A DNA stretch of 64,000 bases from an uncultured beta proteobacterium (GTDB lineage: Bacteria; Pseudomonadota; Gammaproteobacteria; Burkholderiales; Burkholderiaceae), in the NCBI GenBank assembly GCA_903826775.1, contig CAIKFU010000024.1:1-64000 (forward strand), in the 5' to 3' direction. Below the pieces are notes generated by a model. It was not told where the DNA came from, ran no database searches, and was given only the letters and a program-made list of their open reading frames with translations. A program made the position numbers and the translations under genes. Positions 28,643-38,968 of the stretch are shown here, piece by piece. Numbering within the stretch: the first letter of the stretch is position 1; every line of letters starts with the position of its first letter.

Positions 28643-29146
28643 ATGAAATCGACTCCTAAGCCAACAAGTAAGAAATTAGCCCATGACTGGATGGACTACA
28701 TACGGGAGTCAAAAGGCTTATCCAGCATCCTTGTTCAGACAGAGGAATTGGCTAGAATCAAATCTGCACTAAATCAAATACTTACCGAGCTTTCCCTAGG
28801 GCATCTGACTCAAAAAATTGAATCCGGTTGGAATTCCACTGCTAAAAATGAACTTTTTTTACTAGTTCCCAATGCCAGCATTGCAGCTCGACTGCAACAA
28901 ACATTACCTAGCATTATCAATGGGTTAAGAAAAAATGGGGTTCTTTGTACGGTTATTAAAGTACGCCTAAAACCAGCCCCTCCATTATGGCAAGTTACTT
29001 CCAAGACTGCCGATCAGTCCATGAAAAAACCAAAGGTCTTTAGTTCCGCTGCCATCGCTTCGTGGCAAAGCCTGCTGGAAAAATTAACCCCTGGCTCAGA
29101 GTTGCGTAAGGCGGTAGAAAAACTTTTGCAGGGAAAAACCCGATAA
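28643..29146 (+). CDS. DciA-like (DUF721) protein
   Basis: A 167-residue protein placed between secA and lpxC, where Burkholderiales and many other bacteria carry a DUF721/DciA gene. DciA is the ancestral loader or operator of the replicative helicase DnaB. The N-terminal part (about 35-120) fits the DUF721 fold pattern (LNQILTELSLGHLTQKI, then NELFLLVPNASIAARLQQTLPSIINGLR). The C-terminal part, LEKLTPGSELRKAVEKLL, is a short amphipathic segment. Sequence similarity by eye is moderate, so the assignment rests partly on position. Confidence 0.7.
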   Translation: MKSTPKPTSKKLAHDWMDYIRESKGLSSILVQTEELARIKSALNQILTELSLGHLTQKIESGWNSTAKNELFLLVPNASIAARLQQTLPSIINGLRKNGVLCTVIKVRLKPAPPLWQVTSKTADQSMKKPKVFSSAAIASWQSLLEKLTPGSELRKAVEKLLQGKTR

Positions 29147-29164
29147 ATACGGCAAATTAATGCC

Positions 29165-29200
29165 AGCCCAAGCCTCAGAAAAAGAGGGGTTGGCTTTCTT
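29165..29200 (+). terminator. Probable terminator of the DciA-like gene
   Basis: An imperfect stem (AGCC..AA..CCTC against GAGG..TT..GGCT, 29165-29195) with an A-rich loop is followed by TTTCTTG. It overlaps the 3' end of the convergent lpxC. Stem irregularities keep the confidence moderate. Confidence 0.5.
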
Positions 29201-30089
29201 GTGCGTAGGCGATTGGAGCCTTAGAAGTGACAAACGTTGTAATTTCATACGCACTAGGCTCATCAAGCAGTTTGCGTAAGAGGGCATTATTTAAAGCATG
29301 GCCGGATTTTTCAGCAATAAATGCACCAACAATTGGATGGCCTACCAAATACAAATCGCCAATGGCATCCAAAATTTTATGTCGAACAAATTCATCTTCA
29401 TAGCGCAATTCTTCATTGTTCAAGATTCGGTGCTCGTCTAGCACTATCGCATTATCCAAACTTCCGCCTCGAGCCAAACCAATTTCCCTCAAAGCCTCGA
29501 CTTCATGGGCAAAGCCAAATGTGCGGGCACGACCGATTTCACTCCTATAGGCTTGTTCTGCAAAATCTACCGTAAATTGCTGGCCGGTTTTATCCACCGC
29601 GGGATGTTTAAAGTCGATTGTGAAGTCGAGCTTAAATCCAAAAAACGGTTCTAAACGAGCCAACTTGTCGCCTTCACGCACTTCAACTGCCTTTTTGATA
29701 ATCACGAATTTTCTAGCAGCTTCTTGCTCAATGATTCCGGCTGACTCAATCAGAAATAAGAAGGAGGCGGCGCTCCCATCCATGATGGGAACCTCTTCGC
29801 AATCCAACTCAATGAAAAGATTATCTAGACCCAAACCGGCGCAAGCGGATAACAGATGCTCAACAGTTGAAATACGAACGCCATCCTTTTGAATTACAGA
29901 AGCCAAGCGGGTATCACAGACCGCCAGAGCATGTGCAGGGATGACTATTTGCTCTGGCGTATCCACTCTAACAAACTGAATTCCCGAGTTGACGGGCGCT
30001 GGCTTGATCGTTAGCGTAGCCTTGCGGCCCGAATGCAAACCAATCCCAACCGTCTTCACAGGATTTGCAATGGTGCGCTGCTTCAACAT
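29175..30089 (-). CDS. lpxC: UDP-3-O-acyl-N-acetylglucosamine deacetylase
   Basis: Zinc amidase catalysing the committed step of lipid A synthesis. Its 304 residues carry the zinc ligands H78 (TVEHLLSA), and H and D in [11 protein letters not shown] (about 237-241), the catalytic H in VGHPIVG, and the start [21 protein letters not shown] with LHSG. It sits downstream of ftsZ and the peroxiredoxin, as common in betaproteobacteria. The short C-terminus ends at [12 protein letters not shown]; its 3' end lies under the DciA-gene terminator. Confidence 0.98.
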   Translation of the reverse strand: MLKQRTIANPVKTVGIGLHSGRKATLTIKPAPVNSGIQFVRVDTPEQIVIPAHALAVCDTRLASVIQKDGVRISTVEHLLSACAGLGLDNLFIELDCEEVPIMDGSAASFLFLIESAGIIEQEAARKFVIIKKAVEVREGDKLARLEPFFGFKLDFTIDFKHPAVDKTGQQFTVDFAEQAYRSEIGRARTFGFAHEVEALREIGLARGGSLDNAIVLDEHRILNNEELRYEDEFVRHKILDAIGDLYLVGHPIVGAFIAEKSGHALNNALLRKLLDEPSAYEITTFVTSKAPIAYAQESQPLFF

Positions 30090-30122
30090 ATGGGACCGAT
30101 CTCGAACTCAGAAATCAGAAAA

Positions 30123-30623
30123 TTATAGTTTTTTTAGTATTGAAGCAGCATCGCTCACTTCAAATTTACCAGGCGCCTCAAGATCTATGGATTTCACAAC
30201 CCCATCTTCAACGATCATCGAGTAGCGTTGTGAACGCACACCCAAACCGCGCTTAGTTAAATCAAACTCCATTCCAACCTTTTGGGTAAAGTCCGCACTA
30301 CCATCGCCCATCATGCGAATCTTCTTACCCACTTTCAGATCTCGACCCCAAGCACCCATCACAAAAGGATCGTTGACCGAAATACACCAAATTTCATCTA
30401 CGCCTTTGGCTTTAATTGCATCATAGGCAGCAAGATATCCAGGTACGTGCTGGGCTGAACACGTAGGCGTGAACGCACCAGGTAAAGCGAAAATCACAAT
30501 TTTTTTTCCAGCAACGAGTTTTTCAACTTCAAAAGAATTAGGTCCTAAAGAGCAACCTTCACTTTCCTCATTAAAAAATTCACTCAATGTGGCATTGGGT
30601 AATCTTTGTCCGACTGCAATCAT
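30123..30623 (-). CDS. Peroxiredoxin (Prx5/hybrid type)
   Basis: A 166-residue thiol peroxidase of the Prx5 (AhpC/TSA, glutaredoxin-reduced) class that reduces H2O2 and alkyl hydroperoxides. The peroxidatic cysteine is Cys55 in LPGAFTPTCSAQHVPGY; the catalytic Arg is in the C-terminal half (SQRYSMIVEDG). A second cysteine in EIWCISVNDPFVMGAWG is typical. No fused glutaredoxin domain. The ATG at 30623 has GGAGA 5 bases upstream. It lies between ftsZ (113 bp) and lpxC (33 bp) on the same strand. Confidence 0.92.
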   Translation of the reverse strand: MIAVGQRLPNATLSEFFNEESEGCSLGPNSFEVEKLVAGKKIVIFALPGAFTPTCSAQHVPGYLAAYDAIKAKGVDEIWCISVNDPFVMGAWGRDLKVGKKIRMMGDGSADFTQKVGMEFDLTKRGLGVRSQRYSMIVEDGVVKSIDLEAPGKFEVSDAASILKKL

Positions 30624-30736
30624 GAAATCTCCAGTTAAATAGTTGTTAATAAGTATGCCAACGCAAGCGCGGGATTCGTCGTCCGGAGGGGCGCCGCGCC
30701 GGCATTTCGCAACTATCTATTGTATTGAGCAATCCA

Positions 30737-32068
30737 TTAATCGGCTTGCTTACGCAAAAAGGCAGGTATTTCGTAATAATCCGTCCCTTTATCCAACATG
30801 GTTTTTGCCTGAGGAGCACTGTCAGCACCCAAAGCTGGAGCACTGTCAGCAGCATCACGCGAACTGCGAAAAACCCGTGGAAGATCGTATTTGCTGTAAT
30901 CCACACCGCTTGCAGCGGCCGGCTTAGCCCCTGCAGCCGCCAGACTAGACATCCCCACACCAGCATTTAACGCAGACTCCAACCCGGCCTTACTCATTGC
31001 AGCCGATGGACTAGATGGCGCGAAACTATTTAAGTCGGCCATTGTTGGCATTGCATCATGCGTACCCGTTTTTTGCCTCCAAACTACTTCTGGCTGGTTG
31101 TTTTGGCGCGCCTGTGGGTTATTCAACCCAGTGGCCACTACAGTTACCCTTAGAGCATCGCCCAGACTATCGTCATAAACCGTGCCAAAAATAACAGTTG
31201 CATCATCTGCGGCATAGCCACGAATGGCCGCCATCACTTCACGAGTTTCCGACAATTTCAAGGTGCGACTGGCGGTGATGTTAACCAAAACGCCGCGCGC
31301 GCCAGAAAGATCAACACCTTCGAGCAATGGTGATGCCACCGCAGCCTCTGCGGCCAAACGGGCACGATCCATTCCGGAAACGGTTGCAGTACCCATCATG
31401 GCTTTACCCTGCTCTCCCATGACTGTCTTAACGTCTTCAAAGTCAACATTAATTAAACCTTGTACATTAATAATTTCTGCAATACCAGAAACGGCATTGT
31501 GTAAAACATCGTCAGCGCATGCAAAAGCTTTATCGAACTCAGCATCCTCGCCCATAACCTCAAATAATTTCTCATTCAAGACGACTATTAGGGAGTCCAC
31601 ATAGCTTTCCAATTCGGCTGCGCCCTCTTCTGCAACTTTCAAGCGCTTAACACCTTCAAAATCAAACGGCTTACTAATCACGCCAACCGTCAGAATGCCC
31701 ATTTCTTTCGCTACTTGAGCAACTATTGGTGCTGCTCCTGTCCCGGTTCCTCCGCCCATGCCTGCAGTAATAAAAACCATGTGCGCACCTTGAAGTGCAT
31801 CCGCAATTCGAGCACGGGCTTCTTCAGCAGAGGCTGCACCAACTTCTGGTTTAGCCCCGGCGCCAAGACCGCTCGTACCCAATTGCAAATTCAACGAAGC
31901 CTCTGAACGTTGCAAAGCACCCGCATCGGTATTCATGCAGATAAATTGCACTCCATCAACCCCGCGTCGAATCATATGCTGAACAGCGTTACCGCCAGCA
32001 CCCCCAACTCCAACCACCTTAATGATGGTTTTTCCTGCTGTATCTTGTTCTAACATTTCAAATTCCAT
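30737..32068 (-). CDS. ftsZ: Cell division GTPase FtsZ
   Basis: Tubulin homologue that forms the division ring. It has 443 residues: the GTP-binding domain with GGGTGTG (105-111) and NTDAGALQ, the T7-loop region NVDFEDVKTVM, a variable linker rich in Ala/Ser (about 335-425), and the conserved C-terminal peptide EIPAFLRKQAD that binds FtsA and ZipA-type partners. The start MEFEMLEQDT matches betaproteobacterial FtsZ; AGGAGG lies just before it. ftsA precedes it by 36 bp. Last gene of the dcw cluster. Confidence 0.99.
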   Translation of the reverse strand: MEFEMLEQDTAGKTIIKVVGVGGAGGNAVQHMIRRGVDGVQFICMNTDAGALQRSEASLNLQLGTSGLGAGAKPEVGAASAEEARARIADALQGAHMVFITAGMGGGTGTGAAPIVAQVAKEMGILTVGVISKPFDFEGVKRLKVAEEGAAELESYVDSLIVVLNEKLFEVMGEDAEFDKAFACADDVLHNAVSGIAEIINVQGLINVDFEDVKTVMGEQGKAMMGTATVSGMDRARLAAEAAVASPLLEGVDLSGARGVLVNITASRTLKLSETREVMAAIRGYAADDATVIFGTVYDDSLGDALRVTVVATGLNNPQARQNNQPEVVWRQKTGTHDAMPTMADLNSFAPSSPSAAMSKAGLESALNAGVGMSSLAAAGAKPAAASGVDYSKYDLPRVFRSSRDAADSAPALGADSAPQAKTMLDKGTDYYEIPAFLRKQAD

Positions 32069-32104
32069 ATACCCTCCTAGGTTACATTGACGACGACGAA
32101 AAAA

Positions 32105-33334
32105 CTAAAAATTTCCTGCGAACCAATCCTTCATTCGCGATAAAAGACTCTGAAATGCGCCCGATTGAGAAACGCGGCGACCTCTTATAAGCTGAGCTTG
32201 ACCTTCCATCAACAAGCCGATTCCAGTTGAGAATTTGGGGTTGCGCAATACTTCGTGCAAATGACCGCGATATTCCGGGGTACCGATTCTTGCGGGCTTC
32301 AAAAATACTTGCTCGGCAAGTTCAACCATGCCCGGCATCAAGGACGTGCCTCCGGTTAGAACTATTCCAGAAGACACCATATCGGTATATCCTGATTCAC
32401 TGATCACGCTTCGAACTAGGCCAAATAATTCTTCAACGCGAGGTTCAATCACTGCCGCCAAAGCCTGCTTAGACATCGGCCTTGGTTCTCGATCGCCAAC
32501 TCCTGGCACTTCAATCATTGCCGCTGGATCAGCCATAGCCTGCCTAGCATTCCCGTACCGGATTTTTAAATCCTCCGCTTCAATGGTTGGCGTCCGCAGT
32601 GCCATGGCAATATCGTTGGTAATTTGATCACCCGCAATAGGAATTACTGCGGTGTGGCGAATAGATCCTTGGCAGTAGATGGCGATATCGGTTGTCCCGC
32701 CACCAATATCAATCAGCACGACACCAAGCTCTTTTTCATCATCGGTCAGCACCGCCAAGCTCGATGCCAAAGGCTGCAAAATTAAGTCATTGACTTCAAG
32801 CCCGCAACGACGCACACACTTCACAATATTCTGGGCGGCACTAACAGCACCGGTAACAATATGCACCTTGACTTCAAGACGCAAGCCACTCATACCAATC
32901 GGCTCACGAACGTCCTCTTGACCATCAATAATGAATTCCTGAATCAGGATGTGAAGAATTTGTTGATCCGTTGGGATGTTAATTGCCTTTGCGGTTTCAA
33001 GCACCCTCTCGACATCACCCGACCCCACCTCCTTATCACGAATCGCGACCATACCGCTTGAGTTAAAACTCACAATATGATTACCTGCAATTCCCGTAAA
33101 AACCTGCATGATTTGGCGGTCGGCCATTACTTCTGCTTCTTCCAACGCCTTTTGAATCGACTGAACAGTTTCTTCAATATTAACGACGACGCCTTTTTTC
33201 AAACCTTTAGATGCGGTCTGCCCAAGACCGACAACATTAAATTGTCCATCCGTAGACAGCTCAGCAACCAAGGCAATCACCTTCGATGTGCCAATATCCA
33301 AACCAACCAATAAATTTCTACTGTCCTTGCTCAT
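32105..33334 (-). CDS. ftsA: Cell division protein FtsA
   Basis: Actin-like ATPase that anchors FtsZ to the membrane and recruits later division proteins. Its 409 residues include the phosphate 1 motif LDIGTSKV (13-20), the SHS2 1C domain (about 85-160), the second phosphate motif IDIGGGTTD (about 209-217), and LTGGTSLMPG (about 332). The C-terminal amphipathic helix is visible as the last residues (QSLLSRMKDWFAGNF). The start overlaps the ftsQ stop by ATGA, suggesting coupled translation. Confidence 0.98.
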   Translation of the reverse strand: MSKDSRNLLVGLDIGTSKVIALVAELSTDGQFNVVGLGQTASKGLKKGVVVNIEETVQSIQKALEEAEVMADRQIMQVFTGIAGNHIVSFNSSGMVAIRDKEVGSGDVERVLETAKAINIPTDQQILHILIQEFIIDGQEDVREPIGMSGLRLEVKVHIVTGAVSAAQNIVKCVRRCGLEVNDLILQPLASSLAVLTDDEKELGVVLIDIGGGTTDIAIYCQGSIRHTAVIPIAGDQITNDIAMALRTPTIEAEDLKIRYGNARQAMADPAAMIEVPGVGDREPRPMSKQALAAVIEPRVEELFGLVRSVISESGYTDMVSSGIVLTGGTSLMPGMVELAEQVFLKPARIGTPEYRGHLHEVLRNPKFSTGIGLLMEGQAQLIRGRRVSQSGAFQSLLSRMKDWFAGNF

Positions 33335-34188
33335 CTTTGCAACTCGCTTTTTTTAAGATCTGGGTCATTCTTTTTTACATTGGCAGAAGCCAGGTGAACA
33401 GCAAAACCGTTTCCGTAGCGCAAGTCCACCGCGTCAACGCGCCCCGCCCATTTCTCCTGAAGTTGTGGCCAGTATTTCAGCAAACGGGCAACACGCTCTT
33501 CGGTTAGACTTTGATCAACCGTTTCTTCATCACGACCGAATTCAACGCGCATTCCATTGGATAATCGAATATGCCAGGCATACCGATCAGTCAACGATAA
33601 GCCGACCACTTCTGAATTCCAGGGTGTAAACCAAGTATTGGCTTTTTGATAAAGGCGCAACACTTCTTTACCTGAATCGGTAGGGCCGCTAAATTCAACA
33701 AGTCGAATATCATCGTCCACTTCAGAAGTTCTGCCACTAAAAATCTCGCCATATGAATTCATGAGCGTTTGATTTTCAGTACCACCCCATGTACCAAAAG
33801 GCGTTTGTTCTTCAATACTGATTACTAGACCATTTGGCCAATCTCGGCGAACGCTTGCACGGCGAACCCAGGGCATCGACTCGAATCCACGCTTGACATC
33901 CTCAAGCCGCACACTAAAGAAGTTTCCCTGCACTGTTTCTAAAACCTGGCTTTTAACCACAGGAAGATTGACGTGCTTTAACGTATGGCCAGAGACGGGT
34001 TCAATTTGAATATGGCGCAAGGTGAATACCGGTCGCTGACTAAGCCAAACCAAAATCCCAATCGTCATCATGATGGCAAAACAGCGCATCAGAAATTTAC
34101 TAACTTTTTCCATTCGCGCGGGATGATCCCAAAGCGGAGCACATAAAAATGCCATGGTTTCAGAAATCCCGGCTAAGTACTTATTCAT
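33331..34188 (-). CDS. ftsQ: Cell division protein FtsQ
   Basis: Bitopic division protein that forms a complex with FtsL and FtsB. With the start at 34188 it has 285 residues: a short cytoplasmic part, one membrane segment ([14 protein letters not shown], about 36-50), a POTRA domain ([19 protein letters not shown], about 56-125) and the FtsQ beta domain ([26 protein letters not shown]). I choose this ATG because it overlaps the ddl stop as ATGA, the pattern throughout the cluster; an ATG 14 codons upstream would lie deeper in ddl. The tail is basic ([14 protein letters not shown]). Confidence 0.92.
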   Translation of the reverse strand: MNKYLAGISETMAFLCAPLWDHPARMEKVSKFLMRCFAIMMTIGILVWLSQRPVFTLRHIQIEPVSGHTLKHVNLPVVKSQVLETVQGNFFSVRLEDVKRGFESMPWVRRASVRRDWPNGLVISIEEQTPFGTWGGTENQTLMNSYGEIFSGRTSEVDDDIRLVEFSGPTDSGKEVLRLYQKANTWFTPWNSEVVGLSLTDRYAWHIRLSNGMRVEFGRDEETVDQSLTEERVARLLKYWPQLQEKWAGRVDAVDLRYGNGFAVHLASANVKKNDPDLKKSELQR

Positions 34189-35195
34189 ACTTTTGCATCC
34201 ATGGTTAAAGCCGTTTGACTTAACAACCAAAGCACTAGATCCGCATAACCAACTCCAGCAGCCTTAGCTGCCATTGGCACAAGAGAATGCGATGTCATGC
34301 CCGGTGAAGTATTCATCTCCAACAAATACGGCTTGCCATCTCGTTTATCCAGCATCACATCTGCTCGACCCCAGGTTTTGCAGCCCAAAGCCCGATAGGC
34401 TGCAAGTGACAATTCCTGAACTGCTTCATTAACTTCTACAGACAGTCCAGTAGGACATAGGTACTTCGTATCATTTGAAAAATACTTATGATGAAAATCG
34501 TAATTTGCCTCTGGCGGAAGAATCTTGATCACCGGCAAGGCTTCTGCCTGGGATCCTTCCCCAACCAATGGACAGGTCAATTCCTCTCCGACAATGCATT
34601 TTTCAGCAATAACTTTCGTATCCAAGCTGGCTGCCCGTAAATACGCATCCGGCAACTCCCCAGCCGATTGGACTTTCGTCAGGCCCAGTGATGAACCCTC
34701 ATGCGCCGGCTTAACAATCAGAGGCAAACCTAAATGCGCAACGACAGCAGACCAGTCACTCATTGGAGTAAGCACTTCATATTCTGGGGTAGCCAACCCA
34801 TTACTTAACCAAATTTGCTTAGTAGCAATTTTGTCTATAGAGAGCGCCGAAGCCAACACTCCGCTTCCGGTATACGGAATATTCAAGAGCTCCAATAAGC
34901 CCTGAATCGTTCCATCCTCGCCATAACGGCCGTGCAAGGAAATGAATACGCGATCGTATTTCTCCACAGCTATTTCCGTCGGACATCGCATGCCTGGGTC
35001 AAATGGATGTGCATCAACCCCTTTTTCTCGTAACGCCTCCAAGACTCCTGCGCCAGACAACAAGGAAATTTCTCTCTCTGCCGAACGACCGCCAAATAAA
35101 ACACCAACACGACCAAGCGAATGGGTCTTTAGGCTCGCCAAGTCCGCCTTTACGCGCTCACCCCACGAAGGGTTTATTGGCTTGTTATGATGCAT
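34185..35195 (-). CDS. ddl: D-alanine--D-alanine ligase
   Basis: ATP-grasp ligase making D-Ala-D-Ala for the peptidoglycan stem peptide. I place the start at 35195 ([15 protein letters not shown]), 336 residues, because GAGGA lies 6 bases upstream; a 16-codon-longer frame is less likely. Motifs: [19 protein letters not shown], the ATP-grasp [12 protein letters not shown], and [17 protein letters not shown] with metal ligands. It overlaps murC by 11 bp and ftsQ by 4 bp. Being in the dcw cluster, it is the DdlB-type copy. Confidence 0.97.
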   Translation of the reverse strand: MHHNKPINPSWGERVKADLASLKTHSLGRVGVLFGGRSAEREISLLSGAGVLEALREKGVDAHPFDPGMRCPTEIAVEKYDRVFISLHGRYGEDGTIQGLLELLNIPYTGSGVLASALSIDKIATKQIWLSNGLATPEYEVLTPMSDWSAVVAHLGLPLIVKPAHEGSSLGLTKVQSAGELPDAYLRAASLDTKVIAEKCIVGEELTCPLVGEGSQAEALPVIKILPPEANYDFHHKYFSNDTKYLCPTGLSVEVNEAVQELSLAAYRALGCKTWGRADVMLDKRDGKPYLLEMNTSPGMTSHSLVPMAAKAAGVGYADLVLWLLSQTALTMDAKV

Positions 35196-36627
35196 GCTTC
35201 GTCCTCGCCAATTGCTGCGGCAAACTGGAAATCGAACCGGCACCCATCGTGATCAAAACATCCTTGTCACGCAATAATCCCACTAGGGCGTCGGGCATCT
35301 CGGCAAGGTTTGCAACAAATGCAACGTGATCAGTATTTAAGGAGCTGGCATCATCGCCCTCTTTCATAGCCACGGTTGCCTTCATCAGACTCTTGCCATC
35401 TGCGCCGGGAATTCGCGCTTCCCCGGCTGGATAAACCTCGGTCAAAACCAGAGCATCAAAACTGCGTAGCACCTGTACAAAATCCCCAAAGCAATCACGC
35501 GTTCTTGTAAACCGATGCGGTTGAAATGCTAAAACTAGGCGCCGATCAGGAAATGCTCCGCGAGCTGCCGCCAAGGTTGCGGCCATTTCCACAGGATGAT
35601 GCCCATAGTCGTCTATTAGAGTAAAACTACCCCCGGAGACTAGGGGGATTTCTCCGTAACGCTGAAAACGACGACCAACTCCGCTAAATTCAGATAAGGC
35701 CTTAGCGATCGCCTTATCACCAACACCCAACTCAGTTGCGATGCCAATTGCTGCCAATGCGTTTAGCACGTTATGCAAGCCAGGCAAATTCAATTCCACA
35801 TTTAGGGGCCCAGGTTTTGCTCCATGACGACGAATAGTTCGACGCTCTACGGTGAAATGCATGCGCGTGCCTTCAGCACGAACATTCGTTGCACGAATAT
35901 CGGCATCCTCAGATAAGCCGTAACGCAAAACCGGTTGCGATACAAACGGAATAATGTCGCGAACATTAGCATCATCAACACACAGCACGGCAATGCCATA
36001 AAAAGGCATGCGATGTGTAAACTGGACAAATGCCTGCTTCAACCGAGCCATATCATGCTGATAAGTATCCATATGATCAGCGTCGATATTGGTCACCACT
36101 TCCATCGCGGGAAACAACTGCAAAAATGAAGCATCCGACTCGTCTGCCTCAACCACAATGAAATCGCCTTGACCCAATCTGGCATTCGCGCCTGCTGAAT
36201 TTAACTTACCGCCAATCACAAACGTAGGATCCAATCCGCCTTCGGCCAAGACCGAAGCAACCAAACTGGTTGTGGTGGTTTTGCCATGGGTGCCGGCGAT
36301 AGCAATGCCTTGCTTAAGCCGCATCAATTCACCCAACATCACTGCGCGTTGAATGATGGGAATTTTTGCGGCCCGTGCCGCCAAAACTTCTGGATTGTTT
36401 CCTGCTACCGCTGTCGAAATAACAACGGCCTCTGCAGTACCAATATTTTCAGGATGGTGGCCTATGTGAATGAATGCACCCAACTCCTGCAAACGTTTGG
36501 TGGAGACGCTTTCGGACAAATCGGAGCCGGTGACTTGATAACCCAAATTCAACAACACCTCGGCAATACCACTCATCCCAGCGCCGCCGATGCCGATAAA
36601 ATGGATTTGCTGGACTATATGTTTCAT
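35185..36627 (-). CDS. murC: UDP-N-acetylmuramate--L-alanine ligase
   Basis: First Mur ligase, adding L-Ala to UDP-MurNAc. The start at 36627 ([20 protein letters not shown]) overlaps the murG stop as ATGA; this gives 480 residues. Motifs: [14 protein letters not shown] (UDP binding), GTHGKTTTT (P-loop, about 116-124), [10 protein letters not shown] (about 165), [10 protein letters not shown] (about 340) and [10 protein letters not shown]. It is the only Mur ligase here with the murC-specific H in GTHGKT. Strong identification. Confidence 0.98.
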   Translation of the reverse strand: MKHIVQQIHFIGIGGAGMSGIAEVLLNLGYQVTGSDLSESVSTKRLQELGAFIHIGHHPENIGTAEAVVISTAVAGNNPEVLAARAAKIPIIQRAVMLGELMRLKQGIAIAGTHGKTTTTSLVASVLAEGGLDPTFVIGGKLNSAGANARLGQGDFIVVEADESDASFLQLFPAMEVVTNIDADHMDTYQHDMARLKQAFVQFTHRMPFYGIAVLCVDDANVRDIIPFVSQPVLRYGLSEDADIRATNVRAEGTRMHFTVERRTIRRHGAKPGPLNVELNLPGLHNVLNALAAIGIATELGVGDKAIAKALSEFSGVGRRFQRYGEIPLVSGGSFTLIDDYGHHPVEMAATLAAARGAFPDRRLVLAFQPHRFTRTRDCFGDFVQVLRSFDALVLTEVYPAGEARIPGADGKSLMKATVAMKEGDDASSLNTDHVAFVANLAEMPDALVGLLRDKDVLITMGAGSISSLPQQLARTKHAS

Positions 36628-37700
36628 ATATCCACCCCCGCACAGTTTGCGCAAATTTCGGCAACGCGTTTCGTAGCGTTAGGTTTTGCAAAGGCATGGG
36701 CGCGTTCTGCCATTTCCTGTAAATCATTTCGCGTCATGTTTTTCAACAACTCTGCTAGATCTTGTGCATTCAAATGCGTCTGGGGCAATAAGATTGCCGC
36801 ATCTGCATTCGATAAAAAACGCGCATTTGTCGTCTGATGGTCATCAATGGCATGCGGAAAGGGAATTAAACAAGATGCCACCCCAGAAGCGGCAATCTCT
36901 GAAATTGTCATGGCTCCAGAACGGCAAATTACTAAATCCGCCTGCCCATATGCTTGAGCCATATCCTCAATAAACGGTCGAACATCCGCCTCCACTCCCA
37001 AAGTTGCATAGCGATGCTGTAAATCACCGAGGTGCTTTTCTCCAGCCTGATGTATTACCTTAGGGCGCCGTTCTTTTGAAATAAGTGCCAATGCTGCGGG
37101 TATATGCTCATTTAATGCGGCAGCACCCAAACTACCTCCAACAACCAAAATGGATAAACGACCATGTCGCTGTGCATATCGACTTGACGGGGATGCGAGC
37201 TCATCAAAAGTAGCGCGAATTGGATTACCAACCCACTCAGCATCCCCCATCGTTTTGGGGAATCCTGTTAACGTTTTCTTGGCAATCTTGGCCAATGCAC
37301 GATTTGCGGTTCCTGCAACCGAATTGGACTCATGCAAAACCAATGGTCTTCTTAAGAGGTAACTGACAAGACCGCCAGGGAAAGTAATGTAGCCGCCCAT
37401 ACCTAGAACAACGCTTGGTTTTAAGCGACGCACGATATTCCAGCTTTGAAATCCTGCGCGCAACAAATTCAGAGGCAACAGGATTTTTGTCATAAAGCCT
37501 TTTCCCCGAAGACCTCCAAACTGCACCGACTCAAATGCAAATCCACGAGCCGGCACGAGACGATATTCCATCCCCTTTGAATTCCCCAGCCAGGAAACGT
37601 CCCAACCGCACACGCGCAAATATTCGGCAACCGCTAACCCTGGGAAAATATGCCCACCAGTACCGCCGGCCATTACCAAGATTGAGGGTCTTCTCGTCAC
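36624..37700 (-). CDS. murG: UDP-GlcNAc:lipid I N-acetylglucosaminyltransferase
   Basis: Peripheral membrane GT28 glycosyltransferase converting lipid I to lipid II. Its 358 residues have the glycine-rich [16 protein letters not shown] loop (12-27), [11 protein letters not shown] (about 104), VVGGSLGA (about 188) and the donor-binding [15 protein letters not shown] (about 264) with the following [13 protein letters not shown]. It overlaps both ftsW and murC by ATGA. Some proteins start M-T-R-R-P; no alternative start is needed. Confidence 0.98.
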   Translation of the reverse strand: MTRRPSILVMAGGTGGHIFPGLAVAEYLRVCGWDVSWLGNSKGMEYRLVPARGFAFESVQFGGLRGKGFMTKILLPLNLLRAGFQSWNIVRRLKPSVVLGMGGYITFPGGLVSYLLRRPLVLHESNSVAGTANRALAKIAKKTLTGFPKTMGDAEWVGNPIRATFDELASPSSRYAQRHGRLSILVVGGSLGAAALNEHIPAALALISKERRPKVIHQAGEKHLGDLQHRYATLGVEADVRPFIEDMAQAYGQADLVICRSGAMTISEIAASGVASCLIPFPHAIDDHQTTNARFLSNADAAILLPQTHLNAQDLAELLKNMTRNDLQEMAERAHAFAKPNATKRVAEICANCAGVDI

Positions 37701-38968
37701 AATTTCCCTCCCCGCATTAATACTCGATTCTCATAATCGATTTTCAGTAATAACGCGATGGCAACGGCATTCATCAAAATTCCTGATCCGCCGTAACTTA
37801 TTAAAGGCAAAGTCAAACCCTTGGTAGGCAAAAGACCTAGATTTACTCCCATATTGATAAAGGCCTGCCAACCGATCCAAATACCCACGCCTTTTGCTGC
37901 CAAGCCCGCAAAACTACGATCCAACTGCAAAGATGTTCGGCCAATTAAAAATGAACGGCGCACTATCCAGTAAAACAAGAAAATGATTGCCACAACCCCT
38001 ACAAAGCCGAGTTCTTCTCCGATCACCGCCAAAATAAAGTCTGTATGGGCCTCAGGCAAATAATTGAGTTTTTCAACGCTACCGCCCAACCCTGTCCCAA
38101 ACCATTCTCCTCGACCAAATGCCATCAGGGAATGGGTTAACTGGTAGCCCTTATTCGCAGCATTATCAACCTGCCATGGATCTAAAAAAGCCATAATCCG
38201 GCCCTTGCGAAACGGCGAAAATGCAATGATGGTGGCGGCGCTCAGAATCCCAACCCCAATCAGTCCACCAAACAACTTGGCGTTAATCCCACCCAAGAAG
38301 AGGATTCCGAATGCGATCAGCGCAACCACCACAAATGCACCCATATCCGGTTCCCACAACAAGAGCAGCCCAACGATCATGACAGCAACGCCCATCGGCA
38401 CTAAGCCCTTTACAAAGGAGTGGAGGTATTCCTGTCGCTGCACGGTATAGCTGGCCGCAAAAATGAGAACTGCAAATTTCATCAATTCGGAGGGTTGAAA
38501 ATTCATCAAGCCCAGCGGAATCCAGCGGCGCGCACCATTCACGCCCTTGCCTAGCCCTGGTATTAATACGGCTATTAATAACAATACGGTGAAACCAAAA
38601 ATAACTGCTGAGTATTGATCCCAAACTCTCGTTGGAATTTTGAATGTCCAAAATCCCACAAATACGGCGATCGACAATGAGATCAAATGGCGTACTAAAA
38701 AATAATTGCTGCTGTAATTAATATACTTGGGGCTATCAACCAATGTGATCGATGCCGAATACACCATTACCAAACCAATGAGCGCTAACGACAAAACAGC
38801 CCACACCAGCAGTTGATCGTATTCCATCATGCGAGAACGGGTTCGCTCTACACCCGATACCGCATCCCTAAGACCGCTTCTAAACGTATGAATGCTGCCT
38901 CTTGAAAAATTCCAGAAGCGATTGATATCCATACTATTGTTCTGAGGGGATTTATCTTTTAAGTTCAT
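37697..38968 (-). CDS. ftsW: Lipid II polymerase FtsW
   Basis: SEDS-family peptidoglycan glycosyltransferase acting with the transpeptidase FtsI at the septum. Its 423 residues include a cytoplasmic N-terminus of about 50 residues and ten membrane segments. Typical motifs: ALIGLVMVYSAS, GARRWIPLGLMNFQPSELMK (about 155), LPEAHTDFILAVIGEELGFVG with the catalytic region (about 300), and GLTLPLISYGGSGIL. The start overlaps the murD stop as ATGA, as does its stop with murG. Confidence 0.98.
   Translation of the reverse strand: MNLKDKSPQNNSMDINRFWNFSRGSIHTFRSGLRDAVSGVERTRSRMMEYDQLLVWAVLSLALIGLVMVYSASITLVDSPKYINYSSNYFLVRHLISLSIAVFVGFWTFKIPTRVWDQYSAVIFGFTVLLLIAVLIPGLGKGVNGARRWIPLGLMNFQPSELMKFAVLIFAASYTVQRQEYLHSFVKGLVPMGVAVMIVGLLLLWEPDMGAFVVVALIAFGILFLGGINAKLFGGLIGVGILSAATIIAFSPFRKGRIMAFLDPWQVDNAANKGYQLTHSLMAFGRGEWFGTGLGGSVEKLNYLPEAHTDFILAVIGEELGFVGVVAIIFLFYWIVRRSFLIGRTSLQLDRSFAGLAAKGVGIWIGWQAFINMGVNLGLLPTKGLTLPLISYGGSGILMNAVAIALLLKIDYENRVLMRGGKL

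Noticed and set aside
30624..30736. G+C-rich segment after ftsZ as a terminator
   Set aside because: It contains GCCGGCGCGGCGCC-type symmetry but no tidy stem-loop with a T run; left unassigned.
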